Shown one piece after another: positions 25,172 to 33,806 of a stretch of 64,000 bases of DNA. The translations under genes were made by a program, and so were the position numbers. Numbering within the stretch: the first letter of the stretch is position 1; every line of letters begins with the position of its first letter. Origin of the DNA: NP936 sp002726085 (GTDB taxonomy: Bacteria > Acidobacteriota > Vicinamibacteria > Vicinamibacterales > UBA8438); the NCBI GenBank assembly GCA_036012905.1, contig DASCQF010000189.1:1-64000 (forward strand), written 5' to 3'. Below the pieces are notes generated by a model. It did no database searches and had not been told where the DNA came from. It was given only the letters and a program-made list of their open reading frames with translations.

Positions 25172-25744
25172 ATGTCTGGACAGTTACGACGGATAGGGCT
25201 TGGCCTCTGCGCGATGCTTGCGCTGGCCGGCAGCACTGCTGCTCAGGTCATCCCGATGAGCTTCGCGGAAATGCTGAGCGCGGCCGACACGGTCGTGGTT
25301 GCCGAGGCGATCGACTCGCGGGCGGAGTGGGTGACCACCGGGGCGAACCGCGCCATCGTGACCCGCGTGACCTTCCGGGTGACCGAAACCTTTAAGGGGG
25401 CCGAGCGACTGCTGCTGCCACTGGAGTTCCTGGGTGGCATGGTCGGCAACATCCGACAGCAGGTCTCTGGCGTGCCGACGTTCAATCTCGGTGACCGCGC
25501 GGTGCTGTTCGTCTCGGGAGAGCGGGCGGCGAGCCCGATCGTTGGGCACATGCAAGGCCGTTTTCCGATCAACAACGCGCCGAACGGAACGGCCTACGTC
25601 ACGCTCCACGACCGGCGCGCCTTCTCGGCTGTGAACCAGGTCGGGGCGCCGGTCACCGTCAGCCCCGTGGCGATCCCGGCAATGACTCTGGCGGCCTTCC
25701 GGGCCGAAATTGAACGACTGTTGAGCGTCGACGTGAGTCGGTAG
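25172..25744 (+). CDS. Secreted protein of unknown function upstream of a matrixin
   Basis: 190 residues. Signal peptide LGLCAMLALAGSTAAQ. The mature part is a beta-rich domain (FAEMLSAADTVVVAEAIDSR, VTFRVTETFKGAERL, GDRAVLFVSGERA, AYVTLHDRRAF) of a kind I have seen next to matrixin-like proteases in acidobacteria. No catalytic residues identified. It may be an inhibitor or chaperone of the protease that follows 91 bp later, but this rests on position only. Confidence 0.7.
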   Translation: MSGQLRRIGLGLCAMLALAGSTAAQVIPMSFAEMLSAADTVVVAEAIDSRAEWVTTGANRAIVTRVTFRVTETFKGAERLLLPLEFLGGMVGNIRQQVSGVPTFNLGDRAVLFVSGERAASPIVGHMQGRFPINNAPNGTAYVTLHDRRAFSAVNQVGAPVTVSPVAIPAMTLAAFRAEIERLLSVDVSR

Positions 25745-25835
25745 CTCGACACGGAGCAGCTTTGGCCCAGGCGCTCCAAAGCACTGCTGTCAGGAAAAAC
25801 AGCCGTGGCACTCAAAGAAAAACTGTTCTTCCTAA

Positions 25836-26963
25836 TTGTTCGGCTGTATCGCGATCGTCTCAGTCACGCATACCCTGTTCGCTTTCGTCTTTGTCGAGCC
25901 TGAAGCCCGTTGGCCTGCCGGCGAAATCATGATGGAGATGCAGCTCGGTAGCGCCAGCGGGCTCATCGATGATTCGGCCGACTGGAACGAGTGTGCCATT
26001 GCGGCGCTGGTTGACTGGAACGCGAACCTGGGCGGCACCGGTGTCAGCTTCAACGCAATCCGAAACTCCACACAACCAGCCGGCAGCAACGACGGGTTCA
26101 ACAACGTCTTTTGGAGTGACGATATCTTCGGTACACCGTTCGGCGAACAAACGCTGGCGGTCACTGCACATTGGTACTTCGAACAAGCTGGTGTCGACAC
26201 GCTTGCCGAGGCGGACGTGATCTTCAACAACGCCCAAGCATTCAATTGCTACCGCGGCGCGCGACGTCTGGGCCCAACACCGGAGAGCACCAGCATGTCG
26301 GACATGAAGCGCACAGCGCTGCACGAGTTCGGGCACGTACTGGGTCTGGATCATCCGGACCAGACCACCCCGCCGCAGACAGAAGACGCTATCATGACTT
26401 CAACGGTTACCGACATCGATTCGTTGCAGCTCGACGACATCTACGGCGCGAAGACGTTGTATGGCGTCGCCGTGGTGGGCATCCCGTTCCCGCCGCGTGA
26501 CCAGGTTCTGGATTTCTTCCTGGATCTCGAGAACGAGTACCGAGACACGCTCGGGCGCCAACAGAACAACCCGGGAAGTGTCAATGCGGAGGGCTCGGCG
26601 GTCTGGTTCCCCGAGTGGTTGCGATACGTGCTGAACGGCTGCACGGTCGAGGAGGCGGCTTTCCGCGTCGGTTTGCAAATCATTGGGCAGGGAGTCCAGC
26701 CGGTGTGCGGGGTTGTTGCATCTGGCACCATCGAGTTCCCTCCGCGGAACGAGTCGCTCGACTTCCTGACCGATCTCGACACCCTCTACAGGGACATACT
26801 GAACGAGACAGCACCGGACAGCTACATCGATCTCGAGGGCAAAGCGGTCTGGCTGCAGGAGTATCTACGGTATCGGGTCAACGGCTGCAACAACCAGGAG
26901 GCGACCGACAAGGTGTTTCAGCAGATCCGCGGCAGCGGGATCGCGCCGGTCTGCACCGCTTGA
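25836..26963 (+). CDS. Matrixin (M10-like) metalloprotease with a duplicated C-terminal domain; start frameshifted
   Basis: As read, it begins at TTG 25836 right after an in-frame stop. Deleting the G at 25838 would join GTG 25805 (VALKEKLFFLI) to FGCIAIVSVTHTLFAFV, a much better signal peptide, so one inserted base is likely. The catalytic site is HEFGHVLGLDH (His163, His167, His173) with Met-turn Met187. Residues about 216-292 and 298-375 are two copies of an 80-residue module: FPPR at the start, a DL..(E/L)YRD helix, AVW..E(W/Y)LRY, VNGC or LNGC, and a final PVC. The paired cysteines suggest one disulfide per module. Module function unknown. Confidence 0.83.
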   Translation: MFGCIAIVSVTHTLFAFVFVEPEARWPAGEIMMEMQLGSASGLIDDSADWNECAIAALVDWNANLGGTGVSFNAIRNSTQPAGSNDGFNNVFWSDDIFGTPFGEQTLAVTAHWYFEQAGVDTLAEADVIFNNAQAFNCYRGARRLGPTPESTSMSDMKRTALHEFGHVLGLDHPDQTTPPQTEDAIMTSTVTDIDSLQLDDIYGAKTLYGVAVVGIPFPPRDQVLDFFLDLENEYRDTLGRQQNNPGSVNAEGSAVWFPEWLRYVLNGCTVEEAAFRVGLQIIGQGVQPVCGVVASGTIEFPPRNESLDFLTDLDTLYRDILNETAPDSYIDLEGKAVWLQEYLRYRVNGCNNQEATDKVFQQIRGSGIAPVCTA

Positions 26964-27085
26964 TGCCTGATGATGGACCCGGCGCCCCCACACGCGCCGC
27001 CGCGCTCAACGTTGCGCCGGTCGGGCCATGACAGGCCCGGCCGCCGCTGCGCGCCTTCCTCCCCGCCCCTCTTCGGACCACGCCT

Positions 27086-27829
27086 ATGACCGACAGCGGC
27101 TTCTACAAACTCGGGCGTCTGGCTGGCGGTAAGGTCCGCAAGGCCAAGTGGATGTGGAGCTCGCTCACCGGGGACGAAACCGAGGCGATCGAGGCCGAGT
27201 ACGGTGTCGGCCGGGACATGGCAGCAGTCGTCCGGGAGCGAAGCCGGTGCGACGTCGACCCGGCGCTGCAGATATTGCTTGACGAAACCTCTGATCGACT
27301 CGCGGGAGTGGTCCGGAACAAGCTCCACCGGTTCGAGGTGGGTGTTGTGACCGAGGACCAACCGACCGCCTACGCGCTACCGGGGGGCTTCGTGTTCATC
27401 ACGCGGTCGTTGACCGAACTCTGCGAGCGGAATCGCGATGAGTTGGCCTTTGTGATCGCCCACGAGATGGCGCACATCATCCGCCGACATGCCATTAACC
27501 GCGTGCTGCGACACACCGCCTACGCCGCCGCTTCGATGGTTGCGCCTGGACGCGGCGCCATCGCGCCGTGGCTGCGGCGAGTCGGGCTCGAGTGGCTGGA
27601 GCGAGCCTACTCGCGGGACCAAGAGTTTGAAGCAGATGCGCTCGGCGGGCTCCTGACGCGGGCCGCCGGCTTCGACACCGACGGGGCACTGCGGCTGTTC
27701 GAGCGATTCCAGCGGCTCGACCAGGCGGCCAGCACACCGGGGCTCGGCGCCTACCTCTCCACTCACCCGCCAGTGGGCGACCGAATTGCGAAGCTACGCC
27801 ACAGACTGGCTGTGGCCGAGACGTCGTGA
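27086..27829 (+). CDS. M48 family metalloprotease
   Basis: 247 residues. Zinc site HEMAH (His126, His130) with the third ligand in RDQEFEADALG, and YLSTHPPVGDRIAKL near the end, all standard for the peptidase M48 core. The preceding PTAYALPGGFVFITRSL strand is family-typical. There is no signal peptide or transmembrane helix, so it is a compact soluble or peripheral version. Nearest neighbours give no pathway clue. Confidence 0.88.
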   Translation: MTDSGFYKLGRLAGGKVRKAKWMWSSLTGDETEAIEAEYGVGRDMAAVVRERSRCDVDPALQILLDETSDRLAGVVRNKLHRFEVGVVTEDQPTAYALPGGFVFITRSLTELCERNRDELAFVIAHEMAHIIRRHAINRVLRHTAYAAASMVAPGRGAIAPWLRRVGLEWLERAYSRDQEFEADALGGLLTRAAGFDTDGALRLFERFQRLDQAASTPGLGAYLSTHPPVGDRIAKLRHRLAVAETS

Positions 27830-27880
27830 TGGTGGAGCGCCGAAGAAGAGACGGCCGGCGCCAATGACAATCGAGCGGAC

Positions 27881-28201
27881 CTACTCTGGTGTCTTGAGCC
27901 GGGTTTGTTTGTCCTGCAGGGTCGCCTTCAGCCGTCCGATCTCCTTGCGCTGCTGCTTGTAGACGCGCAAGAAGTGATCGGCGTCCGCCATGATTTCGGC
28001 CAGTTCGGTGTTTCCGACCCAGTCACCCGCCTTCGTGCGGGATGCCATATCGCGAGCGATGTGTGTCTGGTCCAACACCAGTGCGGTGTCTTTCTCCAGC
28101 ACTTCGACCGTCGCCATCACTTGATCCAACAGACGGGCATCATCGCTCGCCTCGGCAAGTTGCCGTAGCGGCTCGAGCCGGTTTGGTTGTTCGTCAGTCA
28201 T
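27881..28201 (-). CDS. Small coiled-coil protein, unknown function
   Basis: 106 residues, charged and almost wholly helical: LDQVMATVEVLEKDTALVLD and FLRVYKQQRKEIGRLKATLQ look like coiled coils. No signal, membrane segment or recognised domain. The gene is 37 bp downstream of the zinc-ribbon gene on the same strand. Confidence 0.5.
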   Translation of the reverse strand: MTDEQPNRLEPLRQLAEASDDARLLDQVMATVEVLEKDTALVLDQTHIARDMASRTKAGDWVGNTELAEIMADADHFLRVYKQQRKEIGRLKATLQDKQTRLKTPE

Positions 28202-28237
28202 GGGCAGTCGGATCCGTGGACCGTGTTGGGCGGAATG

Positions 28238-28577
28238 CTAGGCGGCGCGGCCGCCACCGCGAGTATTCCAGCCGGCACCGTTTCCGGCACGCGCGTCGTC
28301 CGACACACGCGTCCGCAGTTTGTGGTCCGGCCGATTGGGGCCATCGCCGGGGCCGTCGTTCGGGTCGTGCCCCGGTGGCTTGGAGATCGGACGAGGTACG
28401 GCATCCGCATAGGATGGCCCTTTGATGGGCCACCAGATGTTTGCGATGAGCGAGATGAGATATGCGCGCAGACCCCGCCAGGCGTAGTTGCAGGAGTTGC
28501 ACCGGTACCACGCGCCGCCGACAGTCCTGACCGACTCGTGTAACCCGTTTGCCGCAGCAGACACAGGTGGTCTTCAT
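28238..28577 (-). pseudogene. Zinc-ribbon membrane protein with a frameshift
   Basis: From ATG at 28577 the frame reads MKTTCVCCGKRVTR. Near 28530-28540 the sensible sequence moves to the next frame: SVRTVGGAWYRCNSCNYAWR, a hydrophobic stretch LRAYLISLIANIWWPIKG and a disordered tail to 28238. Together they give a CxxC...CxxC zinc ribbon (CVCC, CNSC) followed by one membrane segment. A one-base indel in a short linker is the simplest explanation; the protein may be intact in the organism. Confidence 0.55.
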
Positions 28578-28892
28578 CACTCTCCGCGCTCGAACCGTCG
28601 AGATGCCTGCCCGTGCCCGCCGCCGCGTCCCCAGACTCTACCGCGCTCCACACCGAGCAGTCTGCACGTCGGTTCGGAATCCAATTCCACGCTCATCGAA
28701 AGCAAACACTACGCCACTCTCTCACAACGATTCGCGATACTAGACTACGTTACGCGATTTTCAGGTTTGCAAGCAACACACCAGTGCGCAGCGAGCTGCG
28801 GGCGTAACGACCGCACCGCAACCGCAACCGCCTGTCACTCCTCCGTACAGCGAAGCCCTGGCGGGCAACCATCGCGACTATAATGGGCCGAT
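28578..28892. other. Intergenic region, no supported gene
   Basis: 315 bp between divergent genes, less GC-rich than its surroundings. Only short overlapping frames without family signal are present. A TATAAT lies at 28879-28884 near its right end. Confidence 0.6.
28879..28884 (+). promoter_or_regulatory. Candidate -10 box (TATAAT), possible leaderless start
   Basis: TATAAT ends 8 bp before the ATG at 28893 and there is no Shine-Dalgarno, so transcription would begin at or just before the start codon. No clear -35. Confidence 0.45.
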
Positions 28893-29390
28893 ATGCGTCG
28901 AGCGGGCATCATGCTGCTCACGAGCTGGGCTCTGTCAGTCGTCGCGTGCAGTCCGACCACAGGCAACGACGCTGCGGCCGAAAACGGGGCGCTGGGCGGT
29001 GAAACCGTCGTGCTGGCGGTAGACCACCGGTCTCGATGGCGAGAATTGCGGATCGAGGGCACGACCGACCTGCCGGACGGCGCCGTGGTGTCCTACCGCA
29101 TTACCCACGCGCTAGCCGACCAGCTGTCGCCGAGCGAGTGGCCCGCCCAGAATCTGATCGCCCACGGCACGGCGGTGGTCCACGACAGTCAATACTGGGC
29201 CCAACTAAACACCATCTACTGGCCGGCCGGCGATGTGCGGGTCCAGGTGCAATTTCCGGTGGCACCGCAGTCGGCGGCGGTGCGAGAACGATACGGCGAG
29301 TTCGGCGAACAGCTGACCGGTGACAACGTGACGACACTGGGCGCCTCGAAAGTCGTCACCATCGAGCACACGCTCGCCTGGACACGCTGA
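28893..29390 (+). CDS. Small lipoprotein, unknown function
   Basis: 165 residues. Lipobox LSVVAC with Cys19. The mature domain is beta-rich (VVSYRITHALADQLSPSEWP, HDSQYWAQLNTIYWPAGDVR, VQVQFPVAP) with no recognised family. It is followed 26 bp later by hisC in the same direction, but the pairing seems incidental. Confidence 0.65.
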   Translation: MRRAGIMLLTSWALSVVACSPTTGNDAAAENGALGGETVVLAVDHRSRWRELRIEGTTDLPDGAVVSYRITHALADQLSPSEWPAQNLIAHGTAVVHDSQYWAQLNTIYWPAGDVRVQVQFPVAPQSAAVRERYGEFGEQLTGDNVTTLGASKVVTIEHTLAWTR

Positions 29391-29416
29391 CCGGCACCGG
29401 TTCTTTCAGACATCTC

Positions 29417-30487
29417 GTGTCCTTCTTCCGACCGACCATCGACACCTTGCGCCCTTACGTGCCCGGCCAACAGCCGGCGCCCGGGACCCGGGTCGTCAAG
29501 CTCAACACCAACGAAAACCCGTACCCCCCGAGCCCGCGCGCGCTGGATGTGCTCCGGCAGCTCCACGAAGACCGCCTTCGCCGGTATCCGCACCCACGCG
29601 CCGACGAGTTTCGCGAGGCGGTCGCCGAGGTGCTCGAGGTCGAACCGACCTGGGTGCTTCCCGGCAACGGCAGCGACGACCTGCTGACCATGCTGATGCG
29701 CGCCATCGCCGGACCGGGCCGTCCGGTCGTCTACCCGACACCAACCTATGTGCTGTATCGCACGCTGGCTGAGATCCAGGACGCACCGGTGGTCGAGGTG
29801 CCATTCGATGACAGCTTCGACCTGCCGGTCGGGGAACTCGCGGCGGCGCGGGGGGCGCTGACGCTCGTCGCCAACCCGAACAGTCCATCCGGCACCGCGG
29901 CGTCGACCGAGCAGCTGGCGGCGCTCGCCGCGGCGGTCGAGGGCGTGGTGGTCATCGACGAAGCTTACGTCGCGTTTGCCGAGGACGATGCGTTGAGACT
30001 CGTCCGACGGCATCCGAACGTCGTGATCCTGCGCACCCTGTCGAAGAGCCACGCCCTTGCCGGCCTGCGTCTCGGGTTCGCCGTCGCGCAACCGGCGGTC
30101 ATCGAGGGCCTGGCCAAGGTCAAGGACAGCTACAACGTCGGGGCGGCCGCCGCGTGCGTGGGTGCCGCGGCCATCCGGGACGTGGCATACACAGTGGATG
30201 TGGCCGCACGGATCAGAGCGAGCCGGTCACGGCTCGGCTCGGCCCTCGAGGCAATGGGCTGCCATGTCTGGCCCAGCCAGGCGAACTTTCTTCTGGTGCG
30301 GCCGCCGGGCGAGGATGCCGAGGGCGTGAGTCGCGAGCTCGAAGCGCGCGGCATCCTGGTCCGCTACTTCGATGAGGCGGCGCTTGCCGATACGCTGCGC
30401 ATCACCATCGGCACCGACGACGAGCAGACCGCACTGCTCGAGACCCTGCGACCGATTCTCGACGCCACGTCGGCCGCCACCGGATGA
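29417..30487 (+). CDS. hisC: Histidinol-phosphate aminotransferase
   Basis: 356 residues from GTG. PLP enzyme of fold type I: substrate-side KLNTNENPYPPSP, the NPNSPSGT segment, DEAYVAFAED and the Schiff-base Lys210 in TLSKSHALAGLRLGF, which is the HisC/Cobalamin-CobD-type signature. The usual length for HisC is about 350. It catalyses the imidazole acetol-phosphate to histidinol-phosphate step. No other his gene is nearby, so a related aromatic aminotransferase role cannot be excluded. Confidence 0.88.
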   Translation: MSFFRPTIDTLRPYVPGQQPAPGTRVVKLNTNENPYPPSPRALDVLRQLHEDRLRRYPHPRADEFREAVAEVLEVEPTWVLPGNGSDDLLTMLMRAIAGPGRPVVYPTPTYVLYRTLAEIQDAPVVEVPFDDSFDLPVGELAAARGALTLVANPNSPSGTAASTEQLAALAAAVEGVVVIDEAYVAFAEDDALRLVRRHPNVVILRTLSKSHALAGLRLGFAVAQPAVIEGLAKVKDSYNVGAAAACVGAAAIRDVAYTVDVAARIRASRSRLGSALEAMGCHVWPSQANFLLVRPPGEDAEGVSRELEARGILVRYFDEAALADTLRITIGTDDEQTALLETLRPILDATSAATG

Positions 30488-30518
30488 CCTCGGGAGGGCG
30501 ATGGATGGAGGTTTCGGC

Positions 30519-31448
30519 ATGAGACACGCGGTGACCGTCGTCGTCGGACTGCTTCTTGTCGGTGTGGCGCTCGTCGGACCGGTTGCCGCCCAGCCTGGCG
30601 GTGACCTCTTCGACCGGGTCGAGCACGGGTTTGCCGACAGCGACGGCGTGCGCATCCACTACGCTACTCTCGGCTCCGGCCCGCTGATGGTCCTGATTCA
30701 CGGGTTTCCCGATTTCTGGTATCTGTGGCGTCACCAGATGGAGACGCTATCGGCCGACTACGAGGTCGTGGCAATCGACCAGCGCGGGTACAACCTGAGC
30801 GACAAGCCTCGTGGTGTTGACCAATACGACATCGCGCTGCTAGCAGCCGACGTCGCGGCGGTCGTGAGCCACCTAGGACGGGACCGGGCCACGATCGTCG
30901 GGCACGATTGGGGAGGCTTCGTGGCCTGGCAGGTTGCCATGGCCTACCCGGAACTGACCGACAACTTGATCATCTTCAACCTCCCGCATCCGCGCGGGCT
31001 GCGGCGCGAGCTGGCCACCAACCAGCAACAGAAGCTGAACAGCGCTTACGCGCGGCGGTTCCAGCAGGAGGACGCGCATCTGGCGATGAGCGCCGAGCAG
31101 CTTGCGCAGCGGCACAGCGCCGACCCGCTACTGTATGCACGATACCTCGACGCCTACCGCCGCTCCGATTTTGAGGCGATGCTCAATTATTACAAGGCCA
31201 ACTATCCCGCGCCCCCCTACCTCGAGGACACCACCCCGGTGGTGAAGGTGCGACCGCCGGTGCTGCAGTTCCATGGGCTGGACGATACCGCGCTGTTAGA
31301 CGACATGCTGAATGGCTCATGGGAGTGGCTGGAACAGGACCTGACGCTGGTGACCATTCCGGACGCCGGTCACTGGGCGGTGACCGAACGGGCGCCATTC
31401 GTCACCGACATGATGCGGAGCTGGCTCGCGCTCCAGGCCTCGCGGTGA
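30519..31448 (+). CDS. Secreted alpha/beta hydrolase, epoxide hydrolase/dehalogenase-like
   Basis: 309 residues from ATG 30519 (GGATGGAGG upstream); signal peptide LLLVGVALVGPVAAQ. HGFPDFWYLWRHQ is the oxyanion HG-P motif of epoxide hydrolases, and the nucleophile is Asp130 in VGHDWGGFVAW, so it acts through an ester intermediate on epoxides or haloalkanes. His is in DAGHWAVTE. A periplasmic location is unusual for this family but occurs. Confidence 0.87.
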   Translation: MRHAVTVVVGLLLVGVALVGPVAAQPGGDLFDRVEHGFADSDGVRIHYATLGSGPLMVLIHGFPDFWYLWRHQMETLSADYEVVAIDQRGYNLSDKPRGVDQYDIALLAADVAAVVSHLGRDRATIVGHDWGGFVAWQVAMAYPELTDNLIIFNLPHPRGLRRELATNQQQKLNSAYARRFQQEDAHLAMSAEQLAQRHSADPLLYARYLDAYRRSDFEAMLNYYKANYPAPPYLEDTTPVVKVRPPVLQFHGLDDTALLDDMLNGSWEWLEQDLTLVTIPDAGHWAVTERAPFVTDMMRSWLALQASR

Positions 31449-31461
31449 CACCCCCGGCCGG

Positions 31462-32739
31462 CTAGAGCATCGCGAGGCGTTTAGCGGCCTCCTCGAGCGT
31501 CGGCAGACTGCGACAGAACGCGAACCGGAGATACTGGTCGCCAGCGGCTCCGGTCGTGTAGAAATTGTCACCCGGCACCGATGCGACCCCAATCTCCTTG
31601 ATCAAATGTAGAGCGGCCGCCATCGGGGACTGCGCGCCGATGGCCGGCACGCCCCGATAACGGGCGAAGAGATAGTACGCACCCTCTGGCGGGCTGACCC
31701 CGAACCCGGCCTTTCGGAGTGCGGCCATCAGCGTGTCGCGCTTACGCACATACGCCGCGCGCAGCCGGTCATAGACGTCCTGGTCGAGACCGAGGAGCGT
31801 CACGGTCGCCCGCTGCAGGGGGGTCGGGGCCTGGATGACCATCGTGTCGTGGAATCCGCGTATCGGCGGGGAGAGGACGGCCGGCGCAATGACCCACCCA
31901 ACGCGCCAGCCGGTTGCGTTTCCGGTCTTCGAGATCGAGTTCACCACAATCGTGCGCGCCCGCATGCCGGGCAACGCCGCCAGACTCTGGTGCCGGTGCC
32001 CATCGAAGACGATGTGCTCGTAGATCTCATCGACGATGATCAGCAGATCGTGCCGCGCGGCCAACTCGGCAACAAACGTCAGATCATCCGCTGAAAACAC
32101 CTTCCCGGTCGGGTTATGGGGCGTATTGAGAATCAGCGCGCGCGCGCCGCGCGCCGCCGCGGCTACCCACTCGTCTCGGTCCAGTTCCCACCCACCACCA
32201 TCCAACTGCTCGACCAGCGTGACGTAGTCTGGCTCGAGCCCGAAGATGGCGGCCTGCGAGGGGTACATCTCGTGATAGGGCTGCGGCACGATCACGCGGT
32301 CGCCAGCCCGGCACACCGCGCCCAACACCGAGGCCAAGGCCTCGGTGGCGCCCAGCGTCACGGTCACCTCGGTGGCCGGATCCGGGCGCCAGAGGTAGAG
32401 CCGCTCCGTGTAGTCGGCAATCGCTTCGCGCAGCTCGGTCAGCCCGAACGGAAACGAATACTGGTTCAACCGGTCTCGCCGTCCCTGCAGGCGGGCCAGC
32501 ACCGTTTTCAGCGGCCGGTCCAACAATTCGTCTGGATCGGCGCCAGGCACCAGCTCCCGGAGGGTCGATGCGCACAGACGATCGCTCTGCTCATCGTTCC
32601 CGCCCAGCATGGCCGACACCGCCGCCCACACCAGATCGAATACCGGCGGCTCGTCGGTGAATCCCTGCGACAGATTCACCGCGTCGTGCTCGACCGCCAG
32701 CCGCGTCATGCGGCGAATGACCGACTCAGAGATATCCAC
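31462..32739 (-). CDS. Class I/II PLP aminotransferase with an N-terminal insertion
   Basis: 425 residues. VNLSQGFTDEPP and NQYSFPFGLTELREAIADY are typical of the kynurenine/methionine aminotransferase branch; LNTPHNPTGKVFSADDL, DEIYEHIVFDG and the PLP Lys271 in SISKTGNATGWRVGW confirm it. Between MLGG and NQYS there is an extra stretch of about 45 residues (49-92) not present in usual members. Likely uses a 2-oxo acid acceptor; exact amino donor unknown. Convergent with the hydrolase at 30519. Confidence 0.88.
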   Translation of the reverse strand: MDISESVIRRMTRLAVEHDAVNLSQGFTDEPPVFDLVWAAVSAMLGGNDEQSDRLCASTLRELVPGADPDELLDRPLKTVLARLQGRRDRLNQYSFPFGLTELREAIADYTERLYLWRPDPATEVTVTLGATEALASVLGAVCRAGDRVIVPQPYHEMYPSQAAIFGLEPDYVTLVEQLDGGGWELDRDEWVAAAARGARALILNTPHNPTGKVFSADDLTFVAELAARHDLLIIVDEIYEHIVFDGHRHQSLAALPGMRARTIVVNSISKTGNATGWRVGWVIAPAVLSPPIRGFHDTMVIQAPTPLQRATVTLLGLDQDVYDRLRAAYVRKRDTLMAALRKAGFGVSPPEGAYYLFARYRGVPAIGAQSPMAAALHLIKEIGVASVPGDNFYTTGAAGDQYLRFAFCRSLPTLEEAAKRLAML

Positions 32740-32789
32740 CGCGTCAAGTCTACAGCCGGCACTCTGTCGATCCGATACAACCGGCCATC

Positions 32790-33053
32790 ATGGTGCGCTT
32801 TCTCAATCTGAGCCGACCGGCGAACGAACGCATCACCGTGTGGTGCGAGCCGCAGGACGCCGGCTTTCGGCTCCTGCGACGCGATCCCGATGGCACCCTC
32901 CGCACCGAGCGCCACACCGACCCGACGGCGGTCTACGCGGCCACCGTCCGGTGGCAGGCCGCGCTGACCAGAACCGGATGGCAGCCGGTCGAGACGATCC
33001 GCACGCCGCTGGCGCGACGCCGCGCGACGCGTGCCGGCCAGTTTCATCGGTAA
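32790..33053 (+). CDS. Small protein of unknown function
   Basis: 87 residues, Arg-rich, no signal or known domain (MVRFLNLSRPANERITVWCE, DPTAVYAATVRWQAALTRTG). It ends 6 bp before the 2H phosphoesterase gene and is probably cotranscribed with it. Coding status rests on spacing and codon usage like its neighbours. Confidence 0.55.
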   Translation: MVRFLNLSRPANERITVWCEPQDAGFRLLRRDPDGTLRTERHTDPTAVYAATVRWQAALTRTGWQPVETIRTPLARRRATRAGQFHR

Positions 33054-33059
33054 ACACCA

Positions 33060-33641
33060 ATGCCGGCCATTGCGATCGACGTCGCGGTTCTGCTGCCGAC
33101 CGACGCCCGCGCCATCGCGACACGGCTCAACGCCCAGTGTGACGTCGGGTCGGGAGAGGGCTTCCACTTCGACGCCACGCATCATCCGCATGTCACGCTG
33201 GGTCAGCACTTCGTCGACGCCGACCGGCTCGCCGAGGTGTACGCCCGGATCGCGACCCTCCTGAACGGGCTGCCGCAGCTTGAACTTCGGGGCACCGGCG
33301 CGCGTCGCGGACGCACCGCTCAGGTGATCGCAGTGGCACCGACGCCAGCGCTACAGCGGCTGCACGAGCAGCTGATGGACACGCTCGCTGAGCATGAGGT
33401 ACCCGGCGCGGCCGCGGCCTTCCAGCAGGATGATGCCCCGCCACGCGGCGCCGACGTCGCCTGGGTGACCCGGTTTCGCACCGACTCGAGTTATGCGCGG
33501 TTCGACCCGCACATCACCGTCGGGATAGGCCCCACCCCAGTCACGGTCGACCCGTTCGCGTTCACAGCATGCGAGATCGCCGTCTGCCACCTCGGACGAT
33601 TCTGCACGTGCCGCGACCGACTGGCCTACTGGACGCTATAA
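33060..33641 (+). CDS. 2'-5' RNA ligase / 2H phosphoesterase family protein
   Basis: 193 residues with the two defining H-x-T motifs: HPHVTLG (His44, Thr46) and DPHITVG (His151, Thr153), about 107 residues apart as expected for the pseudo-two-fold 2H fold. Members ligate or hydrolyse 2',5' or cyclic phosphodiesters. It is probably cotranscribed with the 87-residue gene. Its stop codon lies inside a TATAAT (33637-33642) that may serve the next gene. Confidence 0.85.
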   Translation: MPAIAIDVAVLLPTDARAIATRLNAQCDVGSGEGFHFDATHHPHVTLGQHFVDADRLAEVYARIATLLNGLPQLELRGTGARRGRTAQVIAVAPTPALQRLHEQLMDTLAEHEVPGAAAAFQQDDAPPRGADVAWVTRFRTDSSYARFDPHITVGIGPTPVTVDPFAFTACEIAVCHLGRFCTCRDRLAYWTL

Positions 33642-33642
33642 T
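33637..33642 (+). promoter_or_regulatory. Candidate -10 box (TATAAT) over a stop codon
   Basis: CTATAATC overlaps the TAA of the 2H phosphoesterase gene. If used, the transcript of the lipoprotein gene at 33807 would carry a leader of about 155 bases that includes the structured repeat at 33708-33786. Confidence 0.4.
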
Positions 33643-33707
33643 CCTCGCGTCGTCATCTGTGTGATGTTGTGTTCGGAACGTAGCGTGCTTTCGGGCGGCG
33701 ATGTGCT

Positions 33708-33786
33708 CGGCTGGCAAGGGCGCGACGAAGGAACAAACCGGAAGTTTGTGACTGAGGAGCCACGCAGCCAGACGAGATGCAGCGGC
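33708..33786 (+). repeat. MITE core, copy A (no recognisable terminal repeats)
   Basis: About 79 bp align without large gaps to the cores at 50940-51016 (plus) and 35723-35799 (minus). Shared landmarks are CGGCTGGCAAGG, CGACGA, ACCGG, GAGGAG and GATGCAGCG. The central hairpin is ACAAAC-CGGAA-GTTTGT, whose stem bases differ from copy B while pairing is kept. It sits in the leader of the gene starting at GTG 33807. Confidence 0.75.
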
Positions 33787-33806
33787 AACCGAAGGAGGAG
33801 GTCGAC

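Noticed and set aside
28487..28883. Plus-strand small frames in the 28.5-28.9 kb gap
   Set aside because: Ser/Arg/Thr-rich, several overlapping frames, no ribosome site and no similarity to any family I know; treated as non-coding.
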